Below, piece after piece: positions 6,033-15,443 of a stretch of 62,537 bases of DNA. Numbering within the stretch: position 1 is the stretch's first letter; each line of letters opens with the position of its first letter. This DNA comes from an uncultured Pelagibacteraceae bacterium (GTDB lineage Bacteria; Pseudomonadota; Alphaproteobacteria; Pelagibacterales; Pelagibacteraceae), in NCBI GenBank assembly GCA_902580135.1, contig CACHJL010000003.1, forward strand, positions 1 to 62,537, written 5' to 3'. A program made the position numbers and the translations under genes. The notes under the pieces were generated by a model. That model made no database searches. It was not told the origin of the DNA and worked only from the letters and a program-made list of their open reading frames with translations.

Positions 6033-6081
6033 AGTGGTGCCCCCGCACGGATTCGAACCGCGGACCTATTGATTACAAATC
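6033..6081. repeat. 49-bp direct repeat, right copy (partner at 4317-4365)
   Basis: Identical to 4317-4365. This copy is part of the intact tRNA-Thr and so supplies its 3' half. Confidence 0.95.
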
Positions 6082-6110
6082 AATTGCTCTACCAGCTGAG
6101 CTACAAGGGC
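6035..6110 (-). tRNA. tRNA-Thr(UGU), intact
   Basis: 76 bases with encoded CCA. The acceptor strand GCCCTTG pairs with CGGGGGC using two G-T pairs; standard D-arm, an anticodon loop with TGT, and a T-arm with GGTTCGAATCC. Its 3' half is duplicated at 4319-4365. It is transcribed in the same direction as rlmB, whose stop lies 33 bases upstream. Confidence 0.95.
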
Positions 6111-6143
6111 ACAAAATGTTTTGTATTACGATTTTGCAGATTA

Positions 6144-6887
6144 TCAAGATAATTTTTTTTGTTGATTTATATGATGAAAAACAATAGCAGCACTATTTGA
6201 AATATTTAGGCTTTCAATTTCTTTGTTTATGCTAATTTTTACATTGAAATCTGTGTATTTAGCGGTGTGTTTTTTTAAACCAAAACCTTCTGATCCAAAC
6301 AATAAAATATTATTTCCTTCCCATTTAATTTCTGTGAAATTTTTTTCACTATTGGCATCAAATCCATAAACCCAAAAATTCTTATCTCTTAGGAATTTTA
6401 AAGTAGTATTGATATTTGATACTTGGAAAATATTTAAATGTTCTAGACAACCACTTGCAGATTTATACATTAGTTTACTATTATTAGGAAAATGTCTTTC
6501 TTTTACAATTAATCCATCAATATTAAATGATGCGGCACTTCTAATTATTGATCCAATGTTTCTTGGATCAGTTACTTCATCCAAACAAACAAAAGTTAAA
6601 TTATTTTTTTCTTTAATAAATTCTTTTATTTGTACTTGTTCTAAGTGCTCAATTTCAGCAACATATCCTTGATGAAGTATTCCATCATTATTACAATATT
6701 TGTCTAATTCTTTTTTTGTTTTAAAAAAAACCTTTGTATTTTTTAATAGATTTTTTTTTGGACTATTTCGGTGAATGCTTTTTTTACTTTCTTCTGTTAA
6801 ATAGACTTTTAATACTTTTCTTTTATTATTTTTTAAAGCTTCGAAAACAGCATGCTTACCCACAATAAAGAAAGAAGAATTGTTCAT
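6144..6887 (-). CDS. rlmB: TrmH-family 23S rRNA (guanosine-2'-O-)-methyltransferase
   Basis: 247 residues. A SPOUT-class enzyme that transfers methyl from SAM to the 2'-OH of a guanosine in 23S rRNA. The three SpoU motifs are present: DPRNIGSIIRSAASF at 107-121, LFGSEGFGL at 196-204 and the knot-forming ISINKEIESLNISNSAAI near 218-235. An N-terminal substrate-binding domain (about 5-80, starting FIVGKHAVFEAL) is typical of RlmB rather than tRNA-specific TrmH. It is transcribed away from the tRNA-Tyr/tuf cluster and toward tRNA-Thr. The exact target nucleotide is known from family members, not shown here. Confidence 0.88.
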   Translation of the reverse strand: MNNSSFFIVGKHAVFEALKNNKRKVLKVYLTEESKKSIHRNSPKKNLLKNTKVFFKTKKELDKYCNNDGILHQGYVAEIEHLEQVQIKEFIKEKNNLTFVCLDEVTDPRNIGSIIRSAASFNIDGLIVKERHFPNNSKLMYKSASGCLEHLNIFQVSNINTTLKFLRDKNFWVYGFDANSEKNFTEIKWEGNNILLFGSEGFGLKKHTAKYTDFNVKISINKEIESLNISNSAAIVFHHINQQKKLS

Positions 6888-6938
6888 ATAATTAACAATT
6901 TTAAAGGTTTTTTAGCTATTTTTCATCTAATTCTCGTA

Positions 6939-6966
6939 TTGCATTTGTACAATAAAAATATATAAA
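6939..6966 (+). promoter_or_regulatory. Candidate sigma-70-type promoter for tRNA-Tyr/tRNA-Gly/tuf
   Basis: TTGCAT at 6939-6944, a 16-base spacer and TATAAA at 6961-6966. It is well placed about 50 bases before tRNA-Tyr and is the best match in the gap between rlmB and the tRNA. Confidence 0.5.
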
Positions 6967-6996
6967 ACGCATGTTGTTTAAAGCTTTATTGAACAA

Positions 6997-7010
6997 GGGG
7001 ACGCTTCCCC
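6997..7010 (+). other. GC-rich hairpin just upstream of tRNA-Tyr
   Basis: GGGGA and TCCCC flank a 4-base loop (CGCT). It is conspicuously GC-rich for this intergenic region and lies 9 bases before the tRNA 5' end. It may be part of the primary transcript leader or a processing signal; role unknown. Confidence 0.4.
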
Positions 7011-7019
7011 TGCGATTTA

Positions 7020-7105
<86 letters not shown>

Positions 7106-7149
7106 TTCAATAATTTTTTTACAGCAATATTGGAGTGGACTTGGGTGCT

Positions 7150-7223
7150 GCGGGTGTAGTTCAGTGGTAGAACACTAGCCTTCCAAGCTGGTTGCGTGAG
7201 TTCGATTCTCATCACCCGCTCCA
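7150..7223 (+). tRNA. tRNA-Gly(UCC)
   Basis: 74 bases with encoded CCA. The acceptor GCGGGTG pairs with CACCCGC, the anticodon loop CTTCCAA contains TCC, and the T-arm has GTTCGATTC. It lies 44 bases after tRNA-Tyr and 40 before tuf, probably cotranscribed. Confidence 0.96.
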
Positions 7224-7263
7224 AGAAGTATAAATATAAAATAAAAACGAGGTATAAAAAGTA

Positions 7264-8454
7264 ATGTCGAAGGAAAAATTTGTAAGAAATAAACCGCATT
7301 GTAATATTGGTACAATCGGACACGTTGATCATGGTAAAACTACTTTAACAGCTGCAATCACAAAAGTTTTAGCTGAAACAGGAGGAGCTCAATTTACTGC
7401 TTATGATCAGATAGATAAAGCGCCTGAAGAAAAAGAAAGAGGAATAACAATCTCAACTGCACACGTAGAATACGAAACAGAGAAAAGGCATTATGCTCAC
7501 GTAGATTGCCCAGGTCATGCCGACTATGTAAAAAATATGATTACAGGAGCAGCGCAAATGGATGGGGCAATACTTGTTGTTAATGCAGCTGATGGACCTA
7601 TGCCTCAAACAAGAGAACATATATTACTAGCAAGACAAGTTGGTGTTCCAGCTATTGTGGTTTATTTAAATAAAGTTGATCAAGTTGATGATAAAGAAAT
7701 GATTGATCTTGTAGAAGAAGAGATTAAGGATTTATTAACTTCATATAAATTTCCAGGGGACAAAACTCCAATTGTAAAAGGATCAGCTCTAGCGGCAGTA
7801 GAAGGTAAAGATGATGAAATTGGAAAAAATTCAATTATGGAATTAATGAAGGCAGTAGATGAATTTATACCTCAACCTGATAGACCAAAAGATAAAGATT
7901 TCTTGATGCCAGTTGAAGATGTATTTTCTATTTCTGGTAGAGGTACAGTTGTTACAGGTAGAGTAGAATCTGGAGTAATTAAAACTGGAGAAGAAATAGA
8001 AATAGTAGGAATAAGAGATACAAAAAAATCAGTTTGTACAGGAGTTGAAATGTTTAGAAAACTATTAGACTCAGGAGAAGCAGGCGATAATATTGGTGCT
8101 CTTTTAAGAGGTGTTGAAAGAACTGATGTTGAAAGAGGACAAGTTTTATGTAAACCAGGATCTATTACACCACATACTAAATTTGAAGCTCAAGCATATG
8201 TATTAAAAAAGGAAGAAGGCGGAAGACATACTCCATTCTTCACAAAATATAGACCTCAGTTCTATTTTAGAACTACTGATGTTACCGGAGAAGTAGAATT
8301 ACCATCGGGAACTGAAATGGTTATGCCAGGTGACGATGCGAAGTTTACAGTAAAATTAATTACACCTATTGCAATGAATGAAAAACTTAATTTTGCAATT
8401 AGAGAAGGTGGTAGAACAGTAGGAGCTGGAGTAGTAACAAAAATTATAGAGTAA
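7264..8454 (+). CDS. tuf: Elongation factor Tu
   Basis: 396 residues, full length. It delivers aminoacyl-tRNA to the ribosome as a GTP complex. GTPase motifs: GHVDHGKT at 19-26, DCPGH at 82-86, NKVD at 137-140; domains 2 and 3 follow, with the C-terminal VGAGVV region. A GAGGT ribosome-binding site lies about 10 bases before ATG. It sits between tRNA-Gly and tRNA-Trp, upstream of secE. No second tuf follows fusA in this window. Confidence 0.98.
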   Translation: MSKEKFVRNKPHCNIGTIGHVDHGKTTLTAAITKVLAETGGAQFTAYDQIDKAPEEKERGITISTAHVEYETEKRHYAHVDCPGHADYVKNMITGAAQMDGAILVVNAADGPMPQTREHILLARQVGVPAIVVYLNKVDQVDDKEMIDLVEEEIKDLLTSYKFPGDKTPIVKGSALAAVEGKDDEIGKNSIMELMKAVDEFIPQPDRPKDKDFLMPVEDVFSISGRGTVVTGRVESGVIKTGEEIEIVGIRDTKKSVCTGVEMFRKLLDSGEAGDNIGALLRGVERTDVERGQVLCKPGSITPHTKFEAQAYVLKKEEGGRHTPFFTKYRPQFYFRTTDVTGEVELPSGTEMVMPGDDAKFTVKLITPIAMNEKLNFAIREGGRTVGAGVVTKIIE

Positions 8455-8461
8455 ACTCCAT

Positions 8462-8537
8462 AGGAGTGTAGCTCAATTGGTAGAGCGCCGGTCTCCAAAA
8501 CCGGAGGTTGGGGGTTCGATTCCCTCCGCTCCTGCCA
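8462..8537 (+). tRNA. tRNA-Trp(CCA)
   Basis: 76 bases with encoded CCA. The acceptor AGGAGTG pairs with CGCTCCT, and the anticodon loop CTCCAAA contains CCA. It starts 7 bases after the tuf stop and ends 15 before secE, the classic tuf-trpT-secE order. Confidence 0.96.
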
Positions 8538-8552
8538 AACATTATATTAATT

Positions 8553-8744
8553 ATGAAAAATCCATTAAAATTTATTCAAGATGTAAAACAAGAGGCTTTC
8601 AAGGTAACTTGGCCCACAGGAAAAGAGACAGTCCAAGGAGCTTTAATGGTTGTTGCAATGGCAATAATTGCATCTTTGTTTTTCTTATTACTAGACCAAG
8701 TTCTTAAATTTCTTTTAGAAATTATTCTTAAGGTGAGTTTTTAA
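8553..8744 (+). CDS. secE: Preprotein translocase subunit SecE
   Basis: 63 residues; a short single-span SecE as in most Alphaproteobacteria. It clamps SecY in the SecYEG channel of the inner membrane. The amphipathic helix with KVTWPTGKET (about 17-26) is the family signature, followed by a membrane span (about 31-55). The start chosen is the ATG at 8553, because upstream in-frame sequence lies within tRNA-Trp. The stop overlaps the nusG start as TAATG. Confidence 0.95.
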   Translation: MKNPLKFIQDVKQEAFKVTWPTGKETVQGALMVVAMAIIASLFFLLLDQVLKFLLEIILKVSF

Positions 8745-9274
8745 TGAAAAATTGGTATATTGTTCAATCTCACTCAAGCTTTGAAAATAAAGTTGCACAA
8801 CTTATAAAAGAAGAAGCAGAAAAAGCTAAAATATCCGAAAAAATAGAAGAAATTGTTGTTCCTACCCACGATGTTACTGAAGTAAAAAGAGGTAAAAGAA
8901 TTCAAAGAAAAAAAAAATATTTTCCTGGATATGTATTAATTAAAACAGAAATGGATAATAATATTTACCATATGATAAAGAACATAAAAAAGGTATCTGG
9001 CTTTTTGGGTTCAAAAGGAGCACCAAGTCCAGTTTCAGACAAAGAAGTAGAAAAAATATTAGGACAAATAAAAGATGGAGTGGCTCAGCCTAAGTCTGCT
9101 ATAGAGTACAACATAGGAGAAAAAGTTCAAGTTATAGATGGACCTTTTGCTTCTTTTAGTGGAATGGTAGAAGATATTGATGAAGAAAAACTTAGATTAA
9201 AAGTTTCTGTATCTATATTTGGTCGTCCAACTCCAGTTGATTTAGAATATAACCAAGTTGAAAAGGCAAGTTAA
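8744..9274 (+). CDS. nusG: Transcription termination/antitermination factor NusG
   Basis: 176 residues: an N-terminal NGN domain starting [12 protein letters not shown], which binds the RNA polymerase clamp, and a C-terminal KOW domain (about 122-176, [16 protein letters not shown]) that contacts Rho or ribosomal protein S10. It couples transcription with translation. It lies between secE and rplK with overlapping TAATG junctions on both sides, so the whole run is one transcription and translation unit. Confidence 0.97.
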   Translation: MKNWYIVQSHSSFENKVAQLIKEEAEKAKISEKIEEIVVPTHDVTEVKRGKRIQRKKKYFPGYVLIKTEMDNNIYHMIKNIKKVSGFLGSKGAPSPVSDKEVEKILGQIKDGVAQPKSAIEYNIGEKVQVIDGPFASFSGMVEDIDEEKLRLKVSVSIFGRPTPVDLEYNQVEKAS

Positions 9275-9702
9275 TGGCTAAAAAAGAAATAAGCGGATAC
9301 GTAAAATTACAAATTAATGGTGGTCAAGCAAATCCTGCTCCACCAGTTGGTCCAGCCTTGGGTCAAAGAGGAATTAATATAATGGAATTTTGTAAAGCGT
9401 TTAATGAAAAAACAAAATCATTTGCTGGAAAACCAGTTCCTGTAATCATAACAGTTTATAAAGACAAAAAATTCGATTTTATAATTAAATCTCCTCCAGC
9501 ATCACACTTTATCAAAGAGGCTGTTAAATTAAAAAGCGGTTCTAAAGAACCGGGAAGAAATATTGTTGGATCAATTTCAAAAAAACAATTAGAAGAAATT
9601 GCAAAAAAAAAGATGGAAGATCTAAACGCTAATGATTTAGAAGAAGCTGCAAAAATAATTGCAGGATCTGCTAGATCTATGGGTATAGAGGTAAAAGAAT
9701 AA
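9274..9702 (+). CDS. rplK: 50S ribosomal protein L11
   Basis: 142 residues. It binds the GTPase-associated region of 23S rRNA and contacts elongation factors. The Pro-rich motif with [13 protein letters not shown] (about 21-33) and the C-terminal RNA-binding domain ending in SARSMGIEV are diagnostic. The ATG overlaps the nusG stop and its own stop overlaps rplA. Confidence 0.98.
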   Translation: MAKKEISGYVKLQINGGQANPAPPVGPALGQRGINIMEFCKAFNEKTKSFAGKPVPVIITVYKDKKFDFIIKSPPASHFIKEAVKLKSGSKEPGRNIVGSISKKQLEEIAKKKMEDLNANDLEEAAKIIAGSARSMGIEVKE

Positions 9703-10391
9703 TGAAATCAAAAAGATATAAAAAATTACCAGAGAACACTAAAGAATTATCACCTGAAACATTTGATAAAGTTTTATCTACAGTAAAATCAAATTGCACA
9801 ACAAAGTTTGATGAATCTTTAGATTTAAGTTTTCAAATTAATAATAAACAAAAAAAAAATGAAATTAATATTAGAACAGTAATTAATTTACCGGGAGGAA
9901 CAGGTAAAAAAGTTAAAATTGCTGTTGTATGCGAGGAAGCAAAAATTCAAGAGGCTAAAGAGGCGGGCGCTGAGGTTGTTGGTGGAGACGATCTTATCGA
10001 AAAAATTAAAGGTGGGGATTTGAATTTTGAAAAGTTAATTTGCACTTCTAGCATGATGATTAAACTTTCAAAACTTGGAAAAGTTTTAGGTCCAAAAGGT
10101 TTAATGCCGAATCCTAAACTTGGTACTGTAACAAATGATATTAAGAAAGCAGTTTCAGATGCAAAATCTGGACAAGTTGAAATAAGAAACGACAAAGATG
10201 GAAACATTGGATTAAGTATTGGTAAAAAATCATTTCAAGATGATTTGCTGCTAAAAAATTTTAATGCCGTTATTGATGCTTTAGAAAAAGAAAAAGCAAA
10301 TATTACAATAAAAGGTGACTTGATCAAACAAACATTTATAACTTCAAGTATGGGAGTTTCTTATAAATTAAAACTACCAAAGGTTTTATAA
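9702..10391 (+). CDS. rplA: 50S ribosomal protein L1
   Basis: 229 residues. It forms the mobile L1 stalk near the E site. The signature LGPKGLMPNPKLGTV (about 129-143) and the preceding strand-rich domain with an inserted second domain are visible. In other bacteria L1 represses the L11 operon by binding its leader; no separate leader lies here because the gene overlaps rplK. Confidence 0.98.
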   Translation: MKSKRYKKLPENTKELSPETFDKVLSTVKSNCTTKFDESLDLSFQINNKQKKNEINIRTVINLPGGTGKKVKIAVVCEEAKIQEAKEAGAEVVGGDDLIEKIKGGDLNFEKLICTSSMMIKLSKLGKVLGPKGLMPNPKLGTVTNDIKKAVSDAKSGQVEIRNDKDGNIGLSIGKKSFQDDLLLKNFNAVIDALEKEKANITIKGDLIKQTFITSSMGVSYKLKLPKVL

Positions 10392-10396
10392 TTGTT

Positions 10397-10906
10397 ATGA
10401 TGAACAAAGATCAAAAAAAACAATATATTAACGATATGACAACTCAGTTTGATAAATCTGAAGCAGTTATAGTTACTCATTATCAAGGATTAACAGTTTC
10501 TCAATTAGATGATTTAAGAAAAAGAATGAGAGAGCATGGGATCATATTTAAAATTACCAAAAACAGAATTACTAAATTAGCTTTAGAAAAAACTAAGTGT
10601 AAAGAAATATCCAAATTATTCACAGGTCCGACAGCAGTAGCTTTGTCTGAAGATGCTATTACTTCAGCAAAAATACTAACAAAATTCTCCAAAGAAAATG
10701 AAAACTTAAAGATTCTTGGAGGAATCATGGGTAAAGATATTTTGGACGTTGCTGGTGTGCAAAATGTAGCAACTCTTCCAACTTTAGATGAAGCAAGAGC
10801 AAAAATTGTAGGAATATTGCGATCTCCAGCACAAAAAATCGCAAGTATTTTACTTGCACCGGCGTCAAAAATCGCTATTTTAGCGCTCGAAAAATCAAAA
10901 AAATAA
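10397..10906 (+). CDS. rplJ: 50S ribosomal protein L10
   Basis: 169 residues. It anchors L7/L12 dimers to the ribosomal stalk: the N-terminal globular domain (VTHYQGLTVSQLDDLRKRMRE region, about 25-45) binds rRNA and the C-terminal helix (about 138-169) binds L12 dimers. It starts 5 bases after rplA, so unlike E. coli there is no room for an independent L10 leader between rplA and rplJ. Confidence 0.97.
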   Translation: MMNKDQKKQYINDMTTQFDKSEAVIVTHYQGLTVSQLDDLRKRMREHGIIFKITKNRITKLALEKTKCKEISKLFTGPTAVALSEDAITSAKILTKFSKENENLKILGGIMGKDILDVAGVQNVATLPTLDEARAKIVGILRSPAQKIASILLAPASKIAILALEKSKK

Positions 10907-10928
10907 CCAGGAACAAAAATAAATTATT

Positions 10929-11303
10929 ATGGCTGACTTAAATAAAATTATAGATGAGTTATCAAGTTTGACTGTTGTAGAAGCAGCTGAACTTTCAAAA
11001 CAATTAGAGGAAAAATGGGGCGTATCAGCAGCAACAGCAGTTGCGGCAGCACCAGCAGCTGGAGCACCAGGTGCAGCACCAGCAGAAGAAAAAGATGAAT
11101 TTACTATTATGTTAACAGCGGCAGGAGACAAAAAAATTAATGTTATAAAAGAAGTAAGAGCTGTCACAGCATTAGGATTAAAGGAAGCAAAAGATTTAGT
11201 TGAAGGAGCACCAAAAGAAGTTAAATCTGGTGTAAACAAAAAAGAAGCAGAAGAAATTAAAGCTAAACTTGAAGCAGCAGGCGCAAAAGTAGAACTTAAG
11301 TAA
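10929..11303 (+). CDS. rplL: 50S ribosomal protein L7/L12
   Basis: 124 residues. The N-terminal dimerisation helices (about 1-34), an Ala/Pro-rich hinge (about 35-55) and the compact C-terminal domain that recruits translation factors ([25 protein letters not shown]) are all present. Twenty-two bases separate it from rplJ, with a ribosome-binding site like AGGAACA. A hairpin follows before rpoB. Confidence 0.98.
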   Translation: MADLNKIIDELSSLTVVEAAELSKQLEEKWGVSAATAVAAAPAAGAPGAAPAEEKDEFTIMLTAAGDKKINVIKEVRAVTALGLKEAKDLVEGAPKEVKSGVNKKEAEEIKAKLEAAGAKVELK

Positions 11304-11322
11304 TTAATTAGAAAGAATTTAA

Positions 11323-11348
11323 TTGCTAATTAAAATATTAATTAGCAA
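11323..11348 (+). other. Hairpin between rplL and rpoB
   Basis: TTGCTAATTA and TAATTAGCAA form a perfect 10-bp stem with a 6-base loop (AAATAT). No T-run follows; the rpoB start is 10 bases downstream. In other bacteria this junction carries attenuation or RNase III processing, so a regulatory or processing hairpin is plausible. It may also sequester the rpoB ribosome-binding region. Confidence 0.5.
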
Positions 11349-11358
11349 CAAGGTATAG

Positions 11359-14300
11359 ATGCAATTATCTTTTACTGAGAAAAAAAATATTAGAAAAAGT
11401 TTTGGTAAACTTAAAGAGAGTTTATCGATACCAAATCTTATTGAAGTACAAAAAAACTCTTATAAGCAATTAACAGAGTACAGAAATGATATTGATCAAC
11501 ATCTTGTAAAAGGATTTGATAGAGTTTTTAAAAGCATTTTCCCTATAGAAGATCTAAATGATAAAGCAACATTAGAATATGTTTCATATAATTTGGAAAA
11601 ACCAAAGTTTGATGTAGAGGAATGTATAACACGAGGCTTAACTTACTCAGCTGCACTTAAGTGTACTTTAAGATTGGTTGTTTATGAAATAGACCAGGAA
11701 AATAATACAAAGGACATATTATCTGCAAAGGAACAAGAAGTTTATATGGGTGAAGTACCCATGATGACTCATAGCGGAACTTTTATTACTAATGGAGTTC
11801 AAAGGGTCGTAGTAAATCAAATGCATAGAAGCCCAGGAGTTTTCTTTGATCATGATAAAGGCAAATCTCATGCTAGCGGAAAATTACTTTTTAATTGTCG
11901 AGTAATACCCAACCGTGGATCATGGCTTGATTTTGAGTTTGATGTAAAAGATTTTTTATATTTTAGAATAGATAGAAAAAAAAAAATATTAGTATCATCA
12001 TTGCTTCTTGCTTTAGGCTATTCTAAAAATGATATTGTTAATGAATTTTATGAAAAAGAGACTTACGTTTTTGATGACAAAATATCCAAATGGAAAACAA
12101 AATTTGATCCGGAAAACTATAAAGTAAAAAATTTTTCAGAAGAAGTAATAGATTGTAAAACAAAAAAAGTTGTAATTAAGCTAGGTGAAAAAGTAAATTA
12201 TTTAACTGCAAAAAAGCTAGCAAATGATGGATTAAAAGAAATTTACGTATCAAACGAATCTTTATACGGAAAATTTTTACATAAAAATATTAAAGATGGC
12301 GAAGATGAGTTTAAGATTGGAACAGAATTAAATGAAACTATTATTCAAACTTTAATAGACAAGAAAATTAAATCATTAGAACTTGCAAAAACAAATTCTA
12401 TTAATAAAGGGCCTTATCTCTTACAAACAATACTAAATGATAAGAATGAAAATAAGAATGAAGCAATTACTGAAATTTACAAGGTTTTAAGACCTGGTGA
12501 ACCACCAACTATTGAAATAGCAATTCAAATTTTTAATAATTTATTTTTTAGTTCTGATAGATATGATTTGTCAGATGTTGGTAGAGTTAAAATAAACTCA
12601 AGACTTAACTTAAACTGTTCAGATAAAATTACTATATTAAGAAATGATGATGTTTTTGCAATAATTCAAAAAATGTTAGATTTAAGAGATGGAAAAGATG
12701 AAATTGACGATATTGACCATCTTGGAAATAGAAGAGTTAGATCTGTAGGAGAATTAGTCGAAAATCAAGCACGTATCGGTGTGTATAGAATGGAAAGAGC
12801 GATAAAAGAAAAAATGACAACATTAGATGTTGAATCTGCAATGCCCCAAGATCTAATTAATGCTAAACCTCTAACAGTTTCTCTTAAAGATTTTTTTGCA
12901 ACTTCTCAATTATCTCAATTTATGGATCAAACTAATCCTTTATCAGAAATAACTCACAAGAGAAGAGTATCAGCATTAGGACCAGGAGGATTAACTAGAG
13001 AGCGAGCTGGATTTGAAGTTAGAGACGTTCATCCTACGCATTACGGCAGAATATGTCCGATAGAAACACCAGAAGGACCAAATATTGGTTTAATAAATAG
13101 TTTATCAACGTATTCTAAAATAAATAAGTATGGATTTATTGAAAGCCCTTACAAGAAAGTTGATAACGGAATTGTACAAGATAAAATTGAATATCTATCT
13201 GCAATGGAAGAAACGAAATTTACAATTGCACAAGCTAATTCATTGCTAGATACAAATGGTAAATTTAAAGAACAACTTGTTTCTTGTAGACAAAATTTAA
13301 ATTTCATACTTTCAAAACCAGATAATATAGATTATATCGATGTTTCTCCTAAGCAACTAGTTTCCGTTGCTGCATCTTTAATACCGTTTTTAGAAAATGA
13401 TGATGCTAATAGAGCTTTAATGGGATCAAATATGATGAGGCAAGCAGTTCCATTGCTTAAGCCAGAAGCACCATTAGTTGGAACGGGTATCGAAAGTGAT
13501 GTAGCATTAGATTCTGGAGTAACAATTGTAGCAAAAAGAAATGGTGTAGTTGATAAAATTGATGGAAAAAGAATAGTAATTAAAGTATCAAATGAAAAGG
13601 ATTATTCTCAATCGGGTGTAGATATTTACAATCTTCAAAAATTTAAAAGATCTAACCAAAATACTTGTATTAATCAAAAACCATTAGTTAGAGTAGGAGA
13701 CAAAGTAAACTCTGGAGACATAATTGCAGATGGCCCTTCAACAAAAATTGGAGAGTTAGCTTTAGGAAAAAATGTAACCGTAGCTTTCATGCCATGGCAA
13801 GGATACAATTTTGAAGACTCTATATTAATATCTGAAAGATGTGTGACAGACGATGTCTTTACATCTGTGCATATTGAAGAATATGAAATTATGGCAAGAG
13901 ACACGAAATTAGGTGAGGAAGATATAACTAGAGATATACCAAATGTGAACGAAGAAGCTTTAAAAAATTTAGATGAATCAGGAATAGTATATATTGGAGC
14001 AGAGGTTAATCCTGGAGATATTTTGGTAGGAAAAGTAACACCAAAGGGTGACAGCGCTTCAGGTCCAGAAGAAAAATTATTAAGATCAATATTTGGAGAA
14101 AAAGCAATAGACGTTACAGATACTTCATTAAAAATGCCAAGTGGAAGTGGAGGAATTGTTGTAGACGTAAGAGTTTTTAATCGCCATGGAATAGATAAAG
14201 ATGAAAGATCAATAACTATTGAAAGAGCTGAGATTGAAAGTGTTCAAGAGGATAAAAAGGTTGAAGAAGAAATTTTAGAGAGAAGTATCAAGCAAAGAGC

Positions 14301-15441
14301 CTCAACAATTCTATCAGGTACAAGTCTAAATAAAAATATCAAAGATATAGATAGTGGAACAAAACTAAATAATGAACATATAAATAAACTTTTGATATCT
14401 GAGTTATTTAAAATAGAAACTGGAGATGAGAAAAAAAATGAAGCTCTATCCCAATTAAAAGATCAGTACAACACTGCAAAAAAAGATATCCAAGACAGAT
14501 TTGAGGACAAAGTTTTAAAAATAAAACAAGGTGATGACTTGCTTCCTAGCGTAATGAAAATGGTAAAAGTTTTTGTTGCAATAAAAAGAAGATTAAGACC
14601 AGGTGACAAAATGTCAGGAAGACATGGAAACAAAGGAGTCGTAAGTAAAATTGTACCAGTTGAAGATATGCCATATAGAGAAAACGGAAAACCAGTTGAT
14701 ATAGTTTTAAATCCTTTGGGCGTACCTAGTAGAATGAATGTTGGTCAAATTTTAGAAACTCATTTAGGATGGTCTTGCACTGAACTTGGAGAAAAATTAA
14801 ATCAACTAGTCAATGAAAATCAAAAAAAGATTGAAAAAACAGAAAAAATTAAATCATTTTTAAAATCAGTTTATGGCGATCAAATTTTTGATGATAACAT
14901 CGGAAAACTTTCAAATTCAGAGTTTAATGATTTATGTGAAAATATACAAAAAGGAGTTCCTATATCAACACCAGTTTTTGACGGCGCTAAAGAGCAAGAT
15001 GTAACAAAAATGTTAAAATTGGCAAACTTACCAACATCAGGTCAAACTAATTTATGGGATGGAAGAACAGGTGAAAAATTTGATAGAACAGTAACTGTTG
15101 GAACAATTTATATGCTTAAACTTCATCATCTTGTAGAAGATAAAATACATGCAAGATCAACAGGGCCATATAGTCTGGTAACACAACAGCCTCTTGGTGG
15201 AAAAGCACAATTAGGAGGTCAAAGATTTGGAGAAATGGAAGTTTGGGCGTTAGAAGCCTATGGAGCCTCTTATACATTGCAAGAAATTTTAACAGTTAAG
15301 TCTGATGATGTAGCTGGAAGAGTAAAAGTTTATGAAACTATTGTAAAAGGCGAAGAAAATTTTGAATCAGGAATACCGGAGTCTTTCAACGTATTAGTTA
15401 AAGAAATAAAATCTTTAGCTTTAAATGTGGAGTTAAATTAA
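11359..15441 (+). CDS. rpoB: RNA polymerase beta subunit
   Basis: 1360 residues, full length. It forms the catalytic core with beta-prime. Conserved elements are visible: the rifampicin-pocket region with [15 protein letters not shown] (about 515-529), [13 protein letters not shown], the [20 protein letters not shown] region near 563-582, the active-site-proximal [10 protein letters not shown] (about 1091-1100) and the C-terminal [18 protein letters not shown]. It is followed after 2 bases by rpoC. Confidence 0.99.
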   Translation: MQLSFTEKKNIRKSFGKLKESLSIPNLIEVQKNSYKQLTEYRNDIDQHLVKGFDRVFKSIFPIEDLNDKATLEYVSYNLEKPKFDVEECITRGLTYSAALKCTLRLVVYEIDQENNTKDILSAKEQEVYMGEVPMMTHSGTFITNGVQRVVVNQMHRSPGVFFDHDKGKSHASGKLLFNCRVIPNRGSWLDFEFDVKDFLYFRIDRKKKILVSSLLLALGYSKNDIVNEFYEKETYVFDDKISKWKTKFDPENYKVKNFSEEVIDCKTKKVVIKLGEKVNYLTAKKLANDGLKEIYVSNESLYGKFLHKNIKDGEDEFKIGTELNETIIQTLIDKKIKSLELAKTNSINKGPYLLQTILNDKNENKNEAITEIYKVLRPGEPPTIEIAIQIFNNLFFSSDRYDLSDVGRVKINSRLNLNCSDKITILRNDDVFAIIQKMLDLRDGKDEIDDIDHLGNRRVRSVGELVENQARIGVYRMERAIKEKMTTLDVESAMPQDLINAKPLTVSLKDFFATSQLSQFMDQTNPLSEITHKRRVSALGPGGLTRERAGFEVRDVHPTHYGRICPIETPEGPNIGLINSLSTYSKINKYGFIESPYKKVDNGIVQDKIEYLSAMEETKFTIAQANSLLDTNGKFKEQLVSCRQNLNFILSKPDNIDYIDVSPKQLVSVAASLIPFLENDDANRALMGSNMMRQAVPLLKPEAPLVGTGIESDVALDSGVTIVAKRNGVVDKIDGKRIVIKVSNEKDYSQSGVDIYNLQKFKRSNQNTCINQKPLVRVGDKVNSGDIIADGPSTKIGELALGKNVTVAFMPWQGYNFEDSILISERCVTDDVFTSVHIEEYEIMARDTKLGEEDITRDIPNVNEEALKNLDESGIVYIGAEVNPGDILVGKVTPKGDSASGPEEKLLRSIFGEKAIDVTDTSLKMPSGSGGIVVDVRVFNRHGIDKDERSITIERAEIESVQEDKKVEEEILERSIKQRASTILSGTSLNKNIKDIDSGTKLNNEHINKLLISELFKIETGDEKKNEALSQLKDQYNTAKKDIQDRFEDKVLKIKQGDDLLPSVMKMVKVFVAIKRRLRPGDKMSGRHGNKGVVSKIVPVEDMPYRENGKPVDIVLNPLGVPSRMNVGQILETHLGWSCTELGEKLNQLVNENQKKIEKTEKIKSFLKSVYGDQIFDDNIGKLSNSEFNDLCENIQKGVPISTPVFDGAKEQDVTKMLKLANLPTSGQTNLWDGRTGEKFDRTVTVGTIYMLKLHHLVEDKIHARSTGPYSLVTQQPLGGKAQLGGQRFGEMEVWALEAYGASYTLQEILTVKSDDVAGRVKVYETIVKGEENFESGIPESFNVLVKEIKSLALNVELN

Positions 15442-15443
15442 AA

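Larger units (their letters stand above)
4317..6081. mobile_element. Island B: small insertion bounded by a duplicated 3' half of tRNA-Thr(UGU)
   Basis: A perfect 49-bp direct repeat at 4317-4365 and 6033-6081 contains the 3' half of the minus-strand tRNA-Thr, from the anticodon arm to CCA. The intact tRNA is at the right. This is the geometry left by tyrosine-recombinase integration into a tRNA gene: the element restores the 3' half and displaces the original one. The interior has five coupled unknown genes and noncoding ends with short repeats like arm-type recombinase sites. No integrase is encoded, so it is either a remnant or an element mobilised in trans. Island status is well supported; the mechanism is inferred. 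Confidence 0.75.

Noticed and set aside
8477..8707. Plus-strand open frame through tRNA-Trp and secE in another frame
   Set aside because: It starts within the tRNA (VERRSPKPEVGGSIPSA artefact) and overlaps the well-supported secE.
10895..11239. Minus-strand Ala-rich open frame opposite rplL
   Set aside because: Antisense of the Ala-rich hinge of L7/L12; compositional artefact.
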